NCBI GenBank assembly: GCA_037954325.1
Contig: JBBMNZ010000027.1
Span: 10,922,001 to 10,986,000 of the forward strand
DNA from: Fistularia commersonii
Taxonomy: Eukaryota; Chordata; Actinopteri; Syngnathiformes; Fistulariidae
Direction: 5' to 3'
Length of the DNA stretch: 64,000 nucleotides
A program made the translations under genes and the position numbers. Below the pieces are notes generated by a model that was given only the letters and a program-made list of their open reading frames with translations, had not been told where the DNA came from and did not search any database. Below, one piece after another: positions 13,241 through 25,849 of this stretch (position 1 is the stretch's first letter; every line of letters begins with the position of its first letter).

Positions 13241-13900
13241 AGCCAAGCTGTTGTCATTACTTGCTCGCGTGAATAATAAAAGGCAGGGGAAAATAAACAT
13301 AAAGACGTTCACGTCTTACTCCGTCGCTTCTTTCCATCTTTGACGGCATTATTTTCACCGCGGCTCCGTCTCCACCTGCCGTGCACGAACGCTCTCAGGT
13401 GTTTCCGCGTCAACCGCATGGATGGCGCCCCCGTCGCCGGGGGTCAGCGATCACGGCGCGTGGCGTGACCGGTCGCCGGCTTCTTTTTTACCGCTTTTGC
13501 GTCTCGACCCTCGTCACACCCCAAAGCTCGCCAACCTGATGTCCGATTCAGGGAGGAGGGGGACGAAAAAAAATAAGAAATAAAACAAAAAATCGGGGAT
13601 AGGTTAGGCCTTGTCATTGTTTGGCTGCGCCGACAGCTTAATTAAAATTTTGCAAGGAGCCCCCGGCTCCTTTGTTCGCGCCGTATTGCAGCATTGTTCA
13701 TCAGAAGTGTAGCAGAAGTACAAATAATCGAGTGCAAACACTTCCTCCGGTGAAGTTAGCCCTTCCTCTGGAGATTTACCCTACTTTACTTTTTCAGACT
13801 GACAGAAATGGGTTGTCTCGAATCTGCCACGGCATCGCTTCATTAAAGAAGTAGCCCGGCTTTAAAACAAACAAACAAACAAATAAACAAACACACCGGC

Positions 13901-15004
13901 AACACACACACACACACACCCTTTCCAGTCTCCCCCCCTCGGAGCCGGCCACCCCACCCATCCAAAATGTGTCACATCCCAGGCAATCTGTAATTTTGGA
14001 CTCCGGGGGTTAATTGCCTGCCACGGCATCAAAGAAGAGTTTTGATGTGCCTTTTTTTTTTTTTCTTTTCTTTTTCGAGGGCTGTCTTTAGCCAAGCTTG
14101 GGGAGTGGATGGGAGAGACGGAGTGAAAAGAGGGAGGGATGCGGTGAGAGCAGAAGGAGAGGAGGGCACATGAGATTTCACTCGCGGCATAGCGGCGCAG
14201 GCGTCTCCTCAGGTAATCCTTCCTCTCAAAGGCATTATTGAATTTTCTTGTTTTTCTTCTTCTCTTTGTCAAGCGCAGGCCGGGGAGGGAGCGCATGTGT
14301 GCAGAGGGAGAATTGGGAAGACGGCGGGTGGTGTTGGGCGCTGGAGGAGGGGGCGTTAAACAGAGTGAGCCCGACTTCTGAAGGGCCTGCAGCGGCTGCT
14401 TGATTCTCATTCACCTCTGCAGATCCACGTCAAAACACAGCCAGACCTTTTAAGGCCCCCCCAGCTTTGAAGTGCGATGGGGAGCCTCAAATACGAGCCT
14501 CTCCCCGCCACAAATGCCCGGTCTGGAAAATTAGCAGCCGTTCGCGTCTTCCTGCCCCTTTGAAGTTGCGCCGACCGCTCTCGTTTTTCCACGTTTTTTG
14601 AAAAAAAAAAAAAAAAAAAAACGAGAAAAATCCAAAGATGTGCGATTCATCCCTGCGTGCGGCGATCGTGCCGTACGGCGCGCCGTAAGCAAAATTCCTC
14701 GTCTGGGGCTTTTCCTTCGGTCGGAGCGTCTTGTTAACACTGTTTACCCAACTCTTCTGGAAAGGCTCGGCGAAGTTGGAACAACCAGCGAGAGATGTTT
14801 TTTTTTTTATCTTATTTTTACCCGTCATGGATGAACCACGAGCAGTTGGCTGCCAACTAGCGGTGCCACGGGAGCAGTTAGCGCTTCGATAGGGAACCAG
14901 GAACGTTCGGGTCCGAGGACGATCGCTTTACCTTTATTTCCGTGATGTAGCAAGCGGAGCTGTACCGCCAGAAGTCATAGGGAGATAATACGACATCGGT
15001 TTTA
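13901..15004. other. intergenic
   Basis: No gene seen. CA run at 13902-13919 and A tract at 14601-14620. The minus-strand frame at 13862-14410 (182 codons) is compositionally simple at both ends and shows no domain. Confidence 0.5.
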
Positions 15005-15480
15005 CCAATCAGGAGAATTTGTTGTCTTCGTTCCAAGAATTATCCATCTTGAATTTGTTTCCAGGAACTAGCATCATCTTTTTAGCTTTGCACTATGTCG
15101 CCTTAAGTACCGCACTCAAAAACAAACCGTCATGAGGAAGAAGAAGGAGACACGGACAACATGTGTCAGCGTTAATGTTCTGCATGGAGGGAATAATTCA
15201 TGGACGATCGTATGAGTCGAAGTGTTTTTATCTTCTCCCCGCAGAAACTGTAATTAATTTGTCCAAAATGTTGCGATTCCTGGTCGCGAGGCGGCCAGAA
15301 GAGCTCGGACCTCTTCGTCGGTCCATTTCTTATGTTTCTGTTGCAAGAAAACAGCTGACCAGTTCCCGCAAATACATCTCGCTGAAATGAAAGGGGGCGG
15401 GGCTTATGAGTTCCACCAATCACCAAGCACATTACTGCGTGCCTAAGGGTTCCTACGGACCTGGAAAAAAGACCCTGCCT
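15005..15480 (+). repeat. unclassified dispersed repeat, copy 1
   Basis: Direct, diverged copy of 18800-19295. Shared blocks include CTTGAATTTG(G/T)TTCCAGGAACTA, GCACTCAAAAACAAACC, GAAGAGCTC(G/A)GACCTCTTCG followed by CGGTCCATTTCT, and AAGAAAACAGCTGAC. No ORF or clear terminal repeats, so the class is unknown. Confidence 0.65.
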
Positions 15481-18400
15481 CGGAGTCGGAGCGAGAACGG
15501 TTGCGAGAACGGTTGCTTCCTCTGCTGTCCAGTTGCATGAAGAAAAAGCTTAGTTCCTTAGAAGGTTCAAAGAAACGCAAAACAGCAAAAAGCGACTTTT
15601 GCGTCTATTTCTGTTGTTTGAAACAGTACTCGTAATTTGGAAGTTAACTCTGACCTCTGCACTGCCCTCTAGTGGATGAACTGCTTAACAACCATGGCGC
15701 CGTAAATCACGCGCGTTTGAAAGGGACGTACCTGTAACCCGAGCATTAAGATGATAACTATTTTCATTTTCTAGATCATTGCAGCGAATGTACACTAAAT
15801 ATGAATGAGTTATAATTGTCTATCATAAATAAAGTAGTAGAGAAAAACAAAAACAAATAAAACGGCAGCTTGAAATGACAGCGTTTGCCCCGGCGTGAAA
15901 AAAAAAAAAAGAGCAAGGCTGAACATAAGTCGCTCAGAACGGAATAAAAGACAACGGCAAGTAGCAAAACAGCGCACACAAAAAAGTCACTTTAATAAAT
16001 TTAAAAGTGACGCTACATCGCTTAGCCTACTTTACAAATGGGAATTATGCAAATAATTTGCATGTTCTTGACATAATAGAGTCCTCCGCTGGTTACCGGG
16101 AGCGAGGACGAGGACTTTTGGAGACGGAGGAATATTCATCCGCACAATGTGGCGAAGCTGCTTATCCCATTGTAATCTGACCTGATTGGAAGGGTTTGAT
16201 TAAAAGTGAAAAAAAAAAAAAGGGGCCACGCGCCTCCTAATCCCTGCTGAGCAACACTCCGTGGCCCCACCTAACCTCCTCAAATGCCACGCGGCCCCCC
16301 TCCTGTCAAGACGGCTCAGTGCGCAGTACCAGACGGAGGGGTGTGCTGCGCGGGAGTTTAGGGCCGCTAATCCCCGAGCTTGTCTTGTCCCTTTCTCCTC
16401 TTATCCCCATCAATGAGACTTTCTCTACTCGCAAGACGATTTGGGAGATGACTGCTATTTTGGTGCCGGGAAGTGAAATAGCCCAGAGGGGCTGTGTAAA
16501 CATTGTGGCTTAGCGCTAACTGACACAGGAGAGGCTTCGAGACCGGTCTCCGCGCTTCTAAGTCGAGCAATCCTGCGTCTTGTCACGGGTGGGGGACGGT
16601 TCGGCGGTGGAGGGATGCGCTAAAGCTTCGCTTAGTGACATATCTTGTTGTCAGAGGGGTTTGTCTAAACAGGTATCACAGCTGTTAGCTGTCGTATCAC
16701 CGCCGCATCAACGGCGCTTTCCGCCCGAAACGCTCGCTGTCGCGGGCGCTGTGTTCGCGGGGAAACAACACGGGGCGCGAGCGCACCTGCAAACAAACAA
16801 GCGCCGCAAGAGGAACTCGACAAAAGTCAAAACCCCTTAGTTTGGCGTCTGACTACAGTGGGAGGACTTGTCAGGCGGAGGTGTCTGTCTCGCAAGAGAG
16901 GCGAGAGGAAGGGATCAACTTGCCGAGGGAGTCTCAGATGATTCCTGTTTTTGAGATGGGAACGAAGGGAAAAAAAAAAAAAAAAAAGTTAGATGTTAGC
17001 ACATCGGGCAATTTGAATGACACGCGTGTGATCGTGTTTTTCGTTTTGTTTTTTTTTTGTTTTTTCACGTCTTCGCAGGCGCAGGAGTCGTGCCGGCGCT
17101 CCGCGGGCATCCTGCCGCGTCGCTCTGATCAGATCTCTTGGAGCCCAAAAGCGGAGGCCGGCGTGAAGCCCCAGGGTGGATCTGGTTAAGGTGTCAGAGA
17201 GGGGAAGGGAAGAAAGATTAATGGTCTTTCTGGAAGGAAGGCTCTCCTCCGGTTGCCGGGCGCCGCCTATCAGGGAGGGCTTCGCTAACCGAGCCGGGAT
17301 TGCCTCGGACAGGTAGGGTGATTTCTTAAGGCCTCTCCGCTGATTGTTTTGGCATGTCCTCCCGGGGGGCTCGGGGGGTGTCACCGAGTGATGGAGTGGC
17401 AAGGAGACGGGAGCCTTCCTTCAGCCGGCCCCTTTTTTGAAAAGCCCCCTTCATTCATAACCCCATCTCCGGAGAGTCTCGGGAGGCCAGCAGCAGATGA
17501 AAAGGTCCTAATAGGTTGTCAGTGGGTCCCAGTGCTCAGCGGCACTCCGTCGACTAATGAGAGGTTCGCTGGAAATGAAAGGGGATCTCAGTTGTTTTGG
17601 GGAACCGGTCGACTTCCGGGAAAGTCGGTCAACTGCACGAGGTCGGAGCGGCGTAGGTCACACATCAGCATACCATGAAAAGAAATAATAAAAAAAAAAA
17701 AAAAAGATTTTTTTTTTTTTTTCGTAATCCGTCAACGCGGCTGATCCGGTCAAATGAACGGCGGGTGAAGAAAAGCATCGGCGCTCCTGCTTGAGTGGAA
17801 GTGACAGACAACAACAGGACATGGCAGGACTCCAATATGAATTTCCTCCCGTAAAGCTGGACCCAGCGAGGGTCTTCTCAATATGGGCTTAAAAAAAGAC
17901 ATCGTCGCCCCACGGCTTGTCTTTTTGTCAGATGAGATGTGCTTTATTGAGCCCAGGATTGCGAAATTATTTTGCGGCAGCAGCAACACAGACAGTGATG
18001 AAAATAATAATAAAATGAAACAAATAAATTAAAGTCTGAGGGTATAAAAAAAGTATAGAGTATTATCCATCTCATATACAGTAGGAAATAAAAGTTGTGA
18101 ATAAAAAGCAAGAGTACAAGTCGTTCCTCTGTCCGTTTAACAGCGGAATTGTAACAGCCGCGATACGTCCAAATGCATTTTTGGTTGGTGAACATGAACA
18201 GTGCGTATATTTATATTTATACATGCTTTGCAGTTGTGAACAGTGCCCACATTTCAGACAAGAAAGCGGATCCTGACTTAACTTGGAGTTTTGATGCTGC
18301 ATTGAGTCATGATAGAGCACAATTTATAATCGTTCACAAAATAGTTACATGACGTGTTGTGCAGATAATGTGGATTTACACAGGTTTATTTTCTAATTTA

Positions 18401-18799
18401 TTTTACCTTATATTTGGTCGGTTGCAAAACTACGGATGCATCATTACATGCATTTTCAGAGGTATCGGGCGGCAGAGCTAGCCATGCTAAGACCATCGGG
18501 AGAAACTTTGGGTTCAGTGTCTTGCCCGAGGACGCTTTGGCCTTGACTTATTGAGCCAATGCCGACCCAGATTTGCCTAATTTGTTATTGTCTGATGTAA
18601 AAGTGTACATGAATGGCCTTAAATCCAATGCATCTGTCACCTATTCTCATTTTATCGAAACATCAACAGATCGAAGCATACACTGGGCAAACTAAGACCA
18701 ATCCGATCAACATACATCCACTACAACTATAGCATACTATACCCCCTTAAATCATAGCTTGTTGATATTCGTCACTTTCAGACGCAAAAGTGTCAAGAC
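15481..18799. other. intergenic, including a POU-site-bearing block
   Basis: No gene seen. 15990-16240 is repeat-poor and carries the octamer palindrome. 16550-17660 is GC-rich. At 17690-17722 an A16-GA-T15 run forms an inverted repeat. At 18455-18560 a fragment ending in GTCTTGCCCGAGGACGC resembles a common fish LINE/SINE tail. Confidence 0.5.
16047..16063. promoter_or_regulatory. perfect POU octamer palindrome
   Basis: ATGCAAAT-A-ATTTGCAT: two full octamer sites in inverted orientation one base apart. POU-domain factors bind ATGCAAAT, and closely spaced paired sites favour dimer binding. Function here is inferred. Confidence 0.5.
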
Positions 18800-19295
18800 T
18801 GCAGTTCTAAGAAGTATCCAGCTTGAATTTGGTTCCAGGAACTACCCTCCTCCAGGAAGTTTTAAGCTTTGTGTTCTCATATAGGATAGGTAGGGACCGG
18901 TGTTATGCTAGTGCTAGCGACTGTCACGTGCAGCTTAAGTGCTGCACTCAAAAACAAACCACTGCGAAGAAGACGCAGCATCCAAGCTGTGCATGGTGGG
19001 AATGCACCCATCTTTAGCTAATCCAGGACTCATTTTAGCCAAAATGTTTATATTCTGCTGCAGGGTTAGGGAAACTCTTCTGTGGCGTAGCAGAAGGTAG
19101 CTAGAAGAGCTCAGACCTCTTCGCCGGTCCATTTCTCACCACTTTTACCCATTTTGTCCGAAGAAAACAGCTGACTATTGAATACGATTGATTCTTCTGC
19201 AAGAAATATATGCTATTCGGCATGGCTTAGGGGTTCTACCAATCGCCAAGCACCAACTGACCCCTAAAAAGACCCAGGAACTGCAAAAAGTTCTC
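18800..19295 (+). repeat. unclassified dispersed repeat, copy 2
   Basis: Same family and orientation as 15005-15480, 3.8 kb apart. Matching blocks keep the same order, with indels between them. No coding capacity. Confidence 0.65.
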
Positions 19296-20614
19296 ACATG
19301 GGCTATTATCTTCAGTGTCAAAAAATGATTTGTGATATAATGATTTAGTTTAAATATAGCTAAATGCTCCATTTTAACATCTATACTCAAAAAGAGTCAA
19401 GTTCTAAGCTTAAAAAAAAAAAAAAAAACATTAAATCACTCTGTATAGTTCAAACCAGTGTTAAATATTGTTAATGCAAGATAAAATAGCGCCAGGATTG
19501 TTTGTGTTAAGTAGCTCTAGCTCCTCTCGCCTGCATGTTGCTGCATTTAATGAAATTCCCTGCAAAAATAAGAAGAAATTGCCCCTCCGGGAGGAAATTA
19601 AAAGACCTTATTTCTACATCGGTGACTGAAATGTTTATGAGTGAAACTCGTCAGCCGCTCATTTGCAAGCGGAGAAAAATCCCTCATAGCCATTTCAGAT
19701 TTGAGGCTGCTTTTAATCTAATAAATGATTTATGAACGATACAGTTTAAGGCTAATTCGACGTATTACCACGTACCTGCCCGTCGCTCTGGGGCCTAAAA
19801 AAAAAAAAAAAAAAGGAACCCAGGGAGGAGGGGGGGGGGTAAAAACTGCCAGCTTTGCCAGATTCCGTGAGACGCGCACGTCTTCATCGCCCGCATCTGC
19901 ATTTAAGAAGCGTCTCAGTGAGAGCGGTGTTTGTGGCAGCAGCCCTCTGTGGGGAAAATATGAGTCCGCTGCATTGTGGCACTCAGAAACTGCGGTCAGC
20001 TCGCCTTTCGTTTTCACACCGGATCAAGTGCTTGGGCGCTTTTAGTTTTTCAATCCGAGCGCTATTAGCCGGTCCCCAGTAAGGTTGTTTTGTGTCGTGT
20101 CAGAGCGGGGTATTTTCCTTTCTCTGATGGACCAGACACTTTCTTGGCTGTCGCCACCGCAGTTATAGATCTTTATTGCATAAACATGTTGACAAATGGT
20201 CCTTTGTAAACTTTGTTGCTGGCGACATTCATTCAGCAACAAAGCAGTTATTTGAGCCGGCTCCCCGGGCTCGCTTTCCATTCAGGCTAGCGATCAGTTG
20301 TCTGCACGCCAGTGGCCCCTGAGCCGAAAGCCCACCCATGACGGGGTGGGTGGGGGAATCCATGAAGGAACGTATTTATAATTACAACTAAGGAGAGGTT
20401 TCCTATAAGCGTTTTTCTCTTTAATGAAGTTTACTGGCAACGGTGGGCTGGTGTGCATCCAAAAGGTTTTTAGTATTCTTTAGTCACATGTTAATATGAT
20501 TTGTCTTGGCAACGTGCAAAAAAAAAAAAAAAAAGTGAAATTGGCACAGGGGGTAGCCATGAGCGGCGTTCCCAATGCCAAATTTGTCATCCGTGTTTTT
20601 ACTTTGAGGTGGGG

Positions 20615-20660
<46 letters not shown>

Positions 20661-20889
20661 GGGATGTAATTAAGGCCATTGTTGCCATTCTCCGTGGGGT
20701 AGCATTCACTTTGGCTAAGCCTGGTAATTATGAATGATATCCTATTTGGACTGCTTCACTTTCAGCTCCCCCTGCAAAAAAAAAACAAAACATACAAAAA
20801 AAAAAAAAAAAAAAACATTTGTTCCAGACACCCCTGCAAGACACGAGATAATCTTTGGAACCGGATTGTCGTCACCTGCGTTCCCGCCC
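19296..20889. other. intergenic
   Basis: No gene seen. A tracts at 19412-19429, 19798-19814 and 20516-20534. GT microsatellite at 20616-20658. 20040-20300 looks unique. Confidence 0.5.
20616..20658. repeat. GT microsatellite
   Basis: About 21 GT units. Confidence 0.9.
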
Positions 20890-20899
20890 ACTCGCTCTA

Positions 20900-21290
20900 T
20901 GCACTTTAAATCAGAATCAGAATTATTGATCCCCCTGGGGAAAATTGCTTTTCATTGAATGTCAAGTCAAGCGGGGAAAAATCAAAATCGAACTCTCTAT
21001 AAAGAATAAAATAGCGAATAATAAAAATGAAATAAAAAAAAGATCGAAAGAAAATAAAAAAATAAAAAAAAAAGTTAAAGGTACGTAAAAATGTATAAAA
21101 AATATATGTAAAGTATATACATGTGCATTTGCAGGTACATGTGAATGTTTACATGTAGTAATTTTTTTTGTATAAGTAGCGATTGTTGAGCGGTAAAACA
21201 TTTATTGCACAGAAGACAATAAGAACTATCTATTGCACATATAGAGAATTAGTGCACATGATGACACAACCGACAGCCGACTGACACTAT
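20900..21290. repeat. dispersed fish repeat (probable retroelement tail)
   Basis: It begins AATCAGAATCAGAATTATTG, then ATCCCCCTGGGGAAAATTG, a very common fish interspersed motif. AT-rich sequence and TTATTGCACA-type repeats follow (21199-21260). Class uncertain. Confidence 0.4.
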
Positions 21291-23190
21291 ACGGTGTGCC
21301 GGCAGATATGTTTTCCCGTGGCGCTCGTCGGGACATCGTCGGCGGGATCAGTCTGGAGCTGAAAGAACTCCTCTAGCTGACCGCCGCGTCGTAGAGTGGG
21401 TTGGTAAATGTTAAAACATCATTAGCTTACACACTTGTGTGACGATTGGCCACCCTGTCTGCAGAGAGCTTTAGGTTACCCGACCACCCCAACGTCCCGC
21501 CCTGCTCTGCTCACTGTACCTGATGAGAAAGACACAAGTGAGCAGGTTTGCTGAGGCGATACATGGAGGGATGGCTAACAGTGTGAAGGCTCCTCCAGGC
21601 CCGGGCGCTCCGGCTCCCCTGACCCCGGCCCGCTCCAACCCAGCACAGACGGCGCTTTCATCGGGCCCCGCCCCGCCGACTTCCACCCCTAATAAAGCCA
21701 CCATTTGATCCCCTTGAATTTCTCAATCGTTCCCCTTATGATTCCTTCTTTTTTTTTTCTTTAACTCAGCCTGCGTTTTCTGCACTTTGTTCTGAATGGA
21801 GGCTCAGGTTTCCACTCAGTGATGGAGTGTTTGGTGAACTGTGAATAGTGTGTGTGTGTGTGTGTGTGTGGGTGTGTGTGCACGTTGACGGGTTGCAAGC
21901 GTCATGGCCAATCGATGAGGCCTTTCAGCGTAATCGCCGTGATAATATCACATCAGCTGCGGCGGTAATATTCACAGTATTATGTTAGTGTGTCTGATAG
22001 CAGGGTTTGATTTGGCTTGGTGATTTTTTTTTGTTCTTTTAAATATAGATAAACAACAATTATATAAACATAAGTAAACCAGAAACAAAGAAACAGTAGT
22101 TAATGTAAAATCCAAAAATAAGTTCTCCTTAACCGAAAACGTTTGGGCTAAGGCTTTGGTCACTTTCCCTACCTTTTCATACCTCAACCCATTTTAGAAA
22201 TTAAGAAAAGAAAAAAAAGTGTGTATATTAGTTCACAAAAAGTTCACAAAAAAGGGTGTGTATGATTCATTTTTTCGGTTTTATTATTAATATTATATCT
22301 AAATTGTTTTTTGAATCTATTAAGTGTGCTACATTTTTTCAACTATTCCTAAATTATATAAGTAAAATGATGAATATATGTCGCAATGAAGAATTCAAGG
22401 AGACGGATACTTTGCTTGATTGTTCAAGTAAAAACAAGTATTACAATATGACGTGCTGACTCAGGAAAGTTCACATCATAATGCCACGCAGGCCTGGAGC
22501 CATCCTCCAAAGAGCCACTGCAAATAGAAAAAGCCATGTGCCGTTCAAAACTTGAATACTTTGCTTTTGGAGACCCAGAAAAATGACCATTTTTATTGCC
22601 GTAATTAGTAAAACGACACCCCTCCGCTGCCGCCCCCAAGCGAAGGCCGGGTGTCTTGTCGGCCCTCCTTCTAACACTTCTGACGCTGGGAACGGTGTTC
22701 AAGGAAATTATACCTCAGCTCGCCGCCACCCCCGGCTTTTATTCAGTAAATGACCTTTTTAATCACCGCTCCCTATTGTCAATTTGATATAATTGGATAT
22801 TCATTGAAATACATATGTAGATTTACTTGCTTTCAATTTTCATGATATAAAGTCACCGTTTTAGGGGGTTTCTGACATCTTCCAATTTTACGGCTCGGGT
22901 ACAATACCGACCGGTTAGATCAAATTCTGCGATCGTGTATCCTCACCAGCTTTACGATCCATCGAGACGGGTCAGGCCATGTTGTTTTAAAGCGTGTTGC
23001 GTCTTAGCTCTGTATCCCGCGGCGACGCTCTGCACGTCATCGCATTGTATCCCATCAGATCATGTTATCATGTTGGGTTTCGATGCACTATTTGTAAACT
23101 ATGCCAGAGAATTTAGAGGAATAGGGGTTTTATCTGCGTTTGCACGGAATGGTCTCAACTTATATTGCTTTTTAAAGGACTAGAAAGCAT
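21291..23190. other. intergenic, with a candidate conserved block
   Basis: No gene seen. GT array at 21849-21880. 22440-22960 is repeat-poor, with TAAT-rich parts flanking a GC-rich centre. Confidence 0.45.
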
Positions 23191-23197
23191 TCACCAG

Positions 23198-23198
<1 letters not shown>

Positions 23199-23241
<43 letters not shown>

Positions 23242-23380
23242 GCAGAGCTGCCATGCATGGCAGCTATCCAGGCCATCGGGACCTGCAGACAGGTGGAGCC
23301 GGGGATCGAACCGACGACCTTCCGCTCTGCCAACTGTGCAACAGCCAACAAATCAACAACAAATCAGTACATTTTTAGGT
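23199..23380 (+). repeat. CA microsatellite plus LINE/SINE tail fragment
   Basis: CA array at 23199-23238. It is followed by GCCATGCATGGCAGCTATCC and GGATCGAACCGACGACCTTC, which resemble the 3' part of a widespread fish repeat. Confidence 0.5.
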
Positions 23381-24596
23381 GTAAATTTAGTCAACGCTGG
23401 CCTCCTTCAGGAATTTCTGAATCATCCTTTTTCTCTTTTGCATTCTCTGCAGCTTCCAGCTCTGGGTCCAAATGTCAGGGGAGCACTGACTCAGGCCCCG
23501 CTCGCTCAGATCACAGAGAAAGTATTTCCTGACATGTGTTGGTGCCCTGGCTTGTACCAGCGCCCGACTGTGTGTGTGTGTGCGTGCCCGTGGCACTCGG
23601 CAGAACTGAGGGGTAGGGGGTTGGGGGAATGAAAGAGCTCTTATGCCGGTGCCAATCACAGATGCCCAGCACCGCCACCCGCTCACATCCCAGCCTGCTC
23701 TGTCTGCATTCCCCTCTGACACTGTCCGGACGGGGCCCTGCGCGGACCTGCAGGTGGCCCCATTAACAGGCAAAGTATGTCAGTGGAGCTGCCCGGAGAG
23801 TGTGAATGGAGCAGGCTGTTCCCCGAATCCTGGCTCTTCAGGAATGAAACGAGGAGGAAGAGGGCTGTACGCTTAATTGCAAAAATGCAGAAATGAGCAT
23901 TGCTGCGGTTTCGAATGTCAACACGCCTGCGCCCCCCCCCTCCAAAAAAAAAAAAAAAAAAAACCCGGACAACCTGAGCGTTTGCAAGCCAGCAGAAAAT
24001 AAGGAGGCACTTTTCTCAAGTCATCACCCTGGAAATATATAGGCAGGCACACACTTAGAATGTAAGTGTAAATGTAAAATGCACTGACCTTTTTTGGTAT
24101 TTGGTGCAAACCGCCTCCCGTCCACTCCGAGAAAACCTCCACCCAGTTGGAATCAACCTCGCAAACGCACTTTTATCCCTTCGGTTTACTTTTAATGCGG
24201 CGGCACTTCCACAGTTTCACAGCGACTTCTCCACTTCCTCGTTGCCGATCACATGTTCGTGAAGCGACCAATCGGAGGGGGAAGAATGCGGGCCGAGGAA
24301 ACAAAAAGTTTGGTTCGGTTGTCTCCGCCGCTTGGCTATGAAAAATATATAAATAAGAATTAGTGACACTTAAATTAACCCAAATTTGGTAAAATACATG
24401 GTTTAAGTTCCAAGTGGGTTTTGCTGCAGGCCTGAACCTTGTTTGTTGACGGGTTTCCAGCGTGAATGACTGAATACGAGGACTGTGCAAGGATGCATTT
24501 AGCAGAAACAACATGCAGCGTGTTTGTGTGTGTTTGATTTTGCAGTGTTGCTGCAGAAAATCCTCAACTCGCCAAGATATTCATTCATTTGTTCAT
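23381..24596. other. intergenic
   Basis: No gene seen. The sequence looks unique apart from an A tract at 23944-23962 and a short GT run near 23568. I find no splice-flanked coding segment. Confidence 0.5.
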
Positions 24597-25540
24597 TACC
24601 GTATTTTACGGATCATTGAGCGCACCTGAATATAAGCAGCAGCGACTAGAAATAACTTAATAAATATATGTGTATATATATAGGCAGCACTCATCGATAA
24701 GCTGCAGGTGTCCACGATGCAACATGAGATATTTACCCTTTTTTTTACTTTTAATTTAAATCCATACCAGTAATATCAACAAATACATACTAGAAATGCT
24801 TTTTTTTCCAAATAGTGCCTGTAACACGGCTGATGAAAAAGATTAATAATGAATAACCCAAGGAAAATTCCATGTATCCATCCATTTTCTATTCCCGCTT
24901 TGTCCTACTCCAGTTGATCTTCTTTGGCAGCCTCAAATTCATTGGTCCGATGTAATGAGACTAAATGTTTTGGCGGCCCCAGAAAATCCATAAATTAGCC
25001 ACTTCATTGTTTAAGCCACAGTATTCAAAGTGTGTGAAAAAAGTAGCGGCTTATACTCCGGCAATGATGCTATTTATCCTGCTCAAGGTCACGAGGCGGG
25101 GTTGACCCTGCACCGGTTGCTAGTTTTGCCACATCATTTCAAAATCCAATTTTGCCTTTTTTAAATCTAATTTTATATAACTGATTTTGTGGCATAAATG
25201 TATCTTTATGTATATAATATTTCAATCATCTTTATGGTAAAATAAGCCTTTTCCAGGGTGGTAACCAATCAGAGCTTGGCGTTCTGTATCCTGGGCTCTG
25301 ATTGGCTGTGTGACTGTAGCATCATTCTCTGCCTCCATTTCACATTGTAAGATCGCTACTCGTGTTGTGTTTGTGCCAATTATCCCTATTTCAGTCCCTA
25401 CTATGACAAGCAAAATGCTAACCATCGCAGAAAAAGTGCAACTTCTAGACATGTTGAAAGTCGGGAGAGGCTTCGCTGCTGAAAGAGTATCGGAAGTGTT
25501 TATAAGAGCGTGGAGGGTCGTAAAGCTTTGAAACTTACTG
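24597..25540 (+). mobile_element. pogo/Tigger-like element, copy B, with N-terminal transposase fragment
   Basis: It begins ACCGTATTTTACGGATCATT and shares its non-coding body with copies A and C. From about 25400 it encodes MTSKMLTIAEKVQLLDMLKV followed by GRGFAAERVSEVF, which resembles the first helix-turn-helix (CENP-B N-terminal type) of Tigger/pogo transposases. The DDE domain is absent, so the copy is dead. Class is inferred from this short peptide and recurrence of the flanks. Confidence 0.5.
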
Positions 25541-25640
25541 CTCAAAAAAATATAGAGAACACTTAAACAACACAATGTAACTCCAAGTCAATCACACTTC
25601 TGTTAAATCCAACTATCCACTTAGGAAGCAACACTGACTC
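25541..25640 (+). mobile_element. Tc1/mariner-type fragment (left end)
   Basis: CTGCTCAAAAAAATATAGAG followed by AACACTTAAACAACACAATG matches the left end of the element at 60044-60395. The right end is missing. Confidence 0.6.
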
Positions 25641-25849
25641 ATTTTGACATTACAGGATGCAATGTAAACAGCGTATAATAATAAGAAAATAACAATATGG
25701 TCACTGATTTTTGTTTATCGCGGGTGGTTCTGGGGCCAAACTCCCGCAATAAACCATATACCTTAACGTGAGGTGACGGACGACCAGTTTCATCACCGCT
25801 CCTGGCTTTTCAGGTTCGAGCAAGAGTGACCTCCTTATGCTGTATGTTA

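Larger units (their letters stand above)
9361..13900. other. intergenic, with long homopolymers and GC-rich patches
   Basis: No gene seen. A/T tracts at 9381-9398, 9500-9524 and 10392-10450. Microsatellites at 10226-10252 (CA), 10331-10354 (GT), 10977-11010 (CTT), 13041-13086 (GT) and 13196-13238 (CA). A 27-base C run lies at 11711-11737. GC is raised at 11830-12450. A POU octamer lies at 10090-10097. Confidence 0.55.

Noticed and set aside
17690..17722. A16-GA-T15 hairpin as a terminator
   Set aside because: Rho-independent terminators do not apply in a vertebrate nuclear genome; this is adjacent A and T homopolymers.
21523..21708. Proline-rich 61-codon frame ending near an AATAAA-like motif
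   Set aside because: No splice partners, no conserved motif; composition alone explains it.
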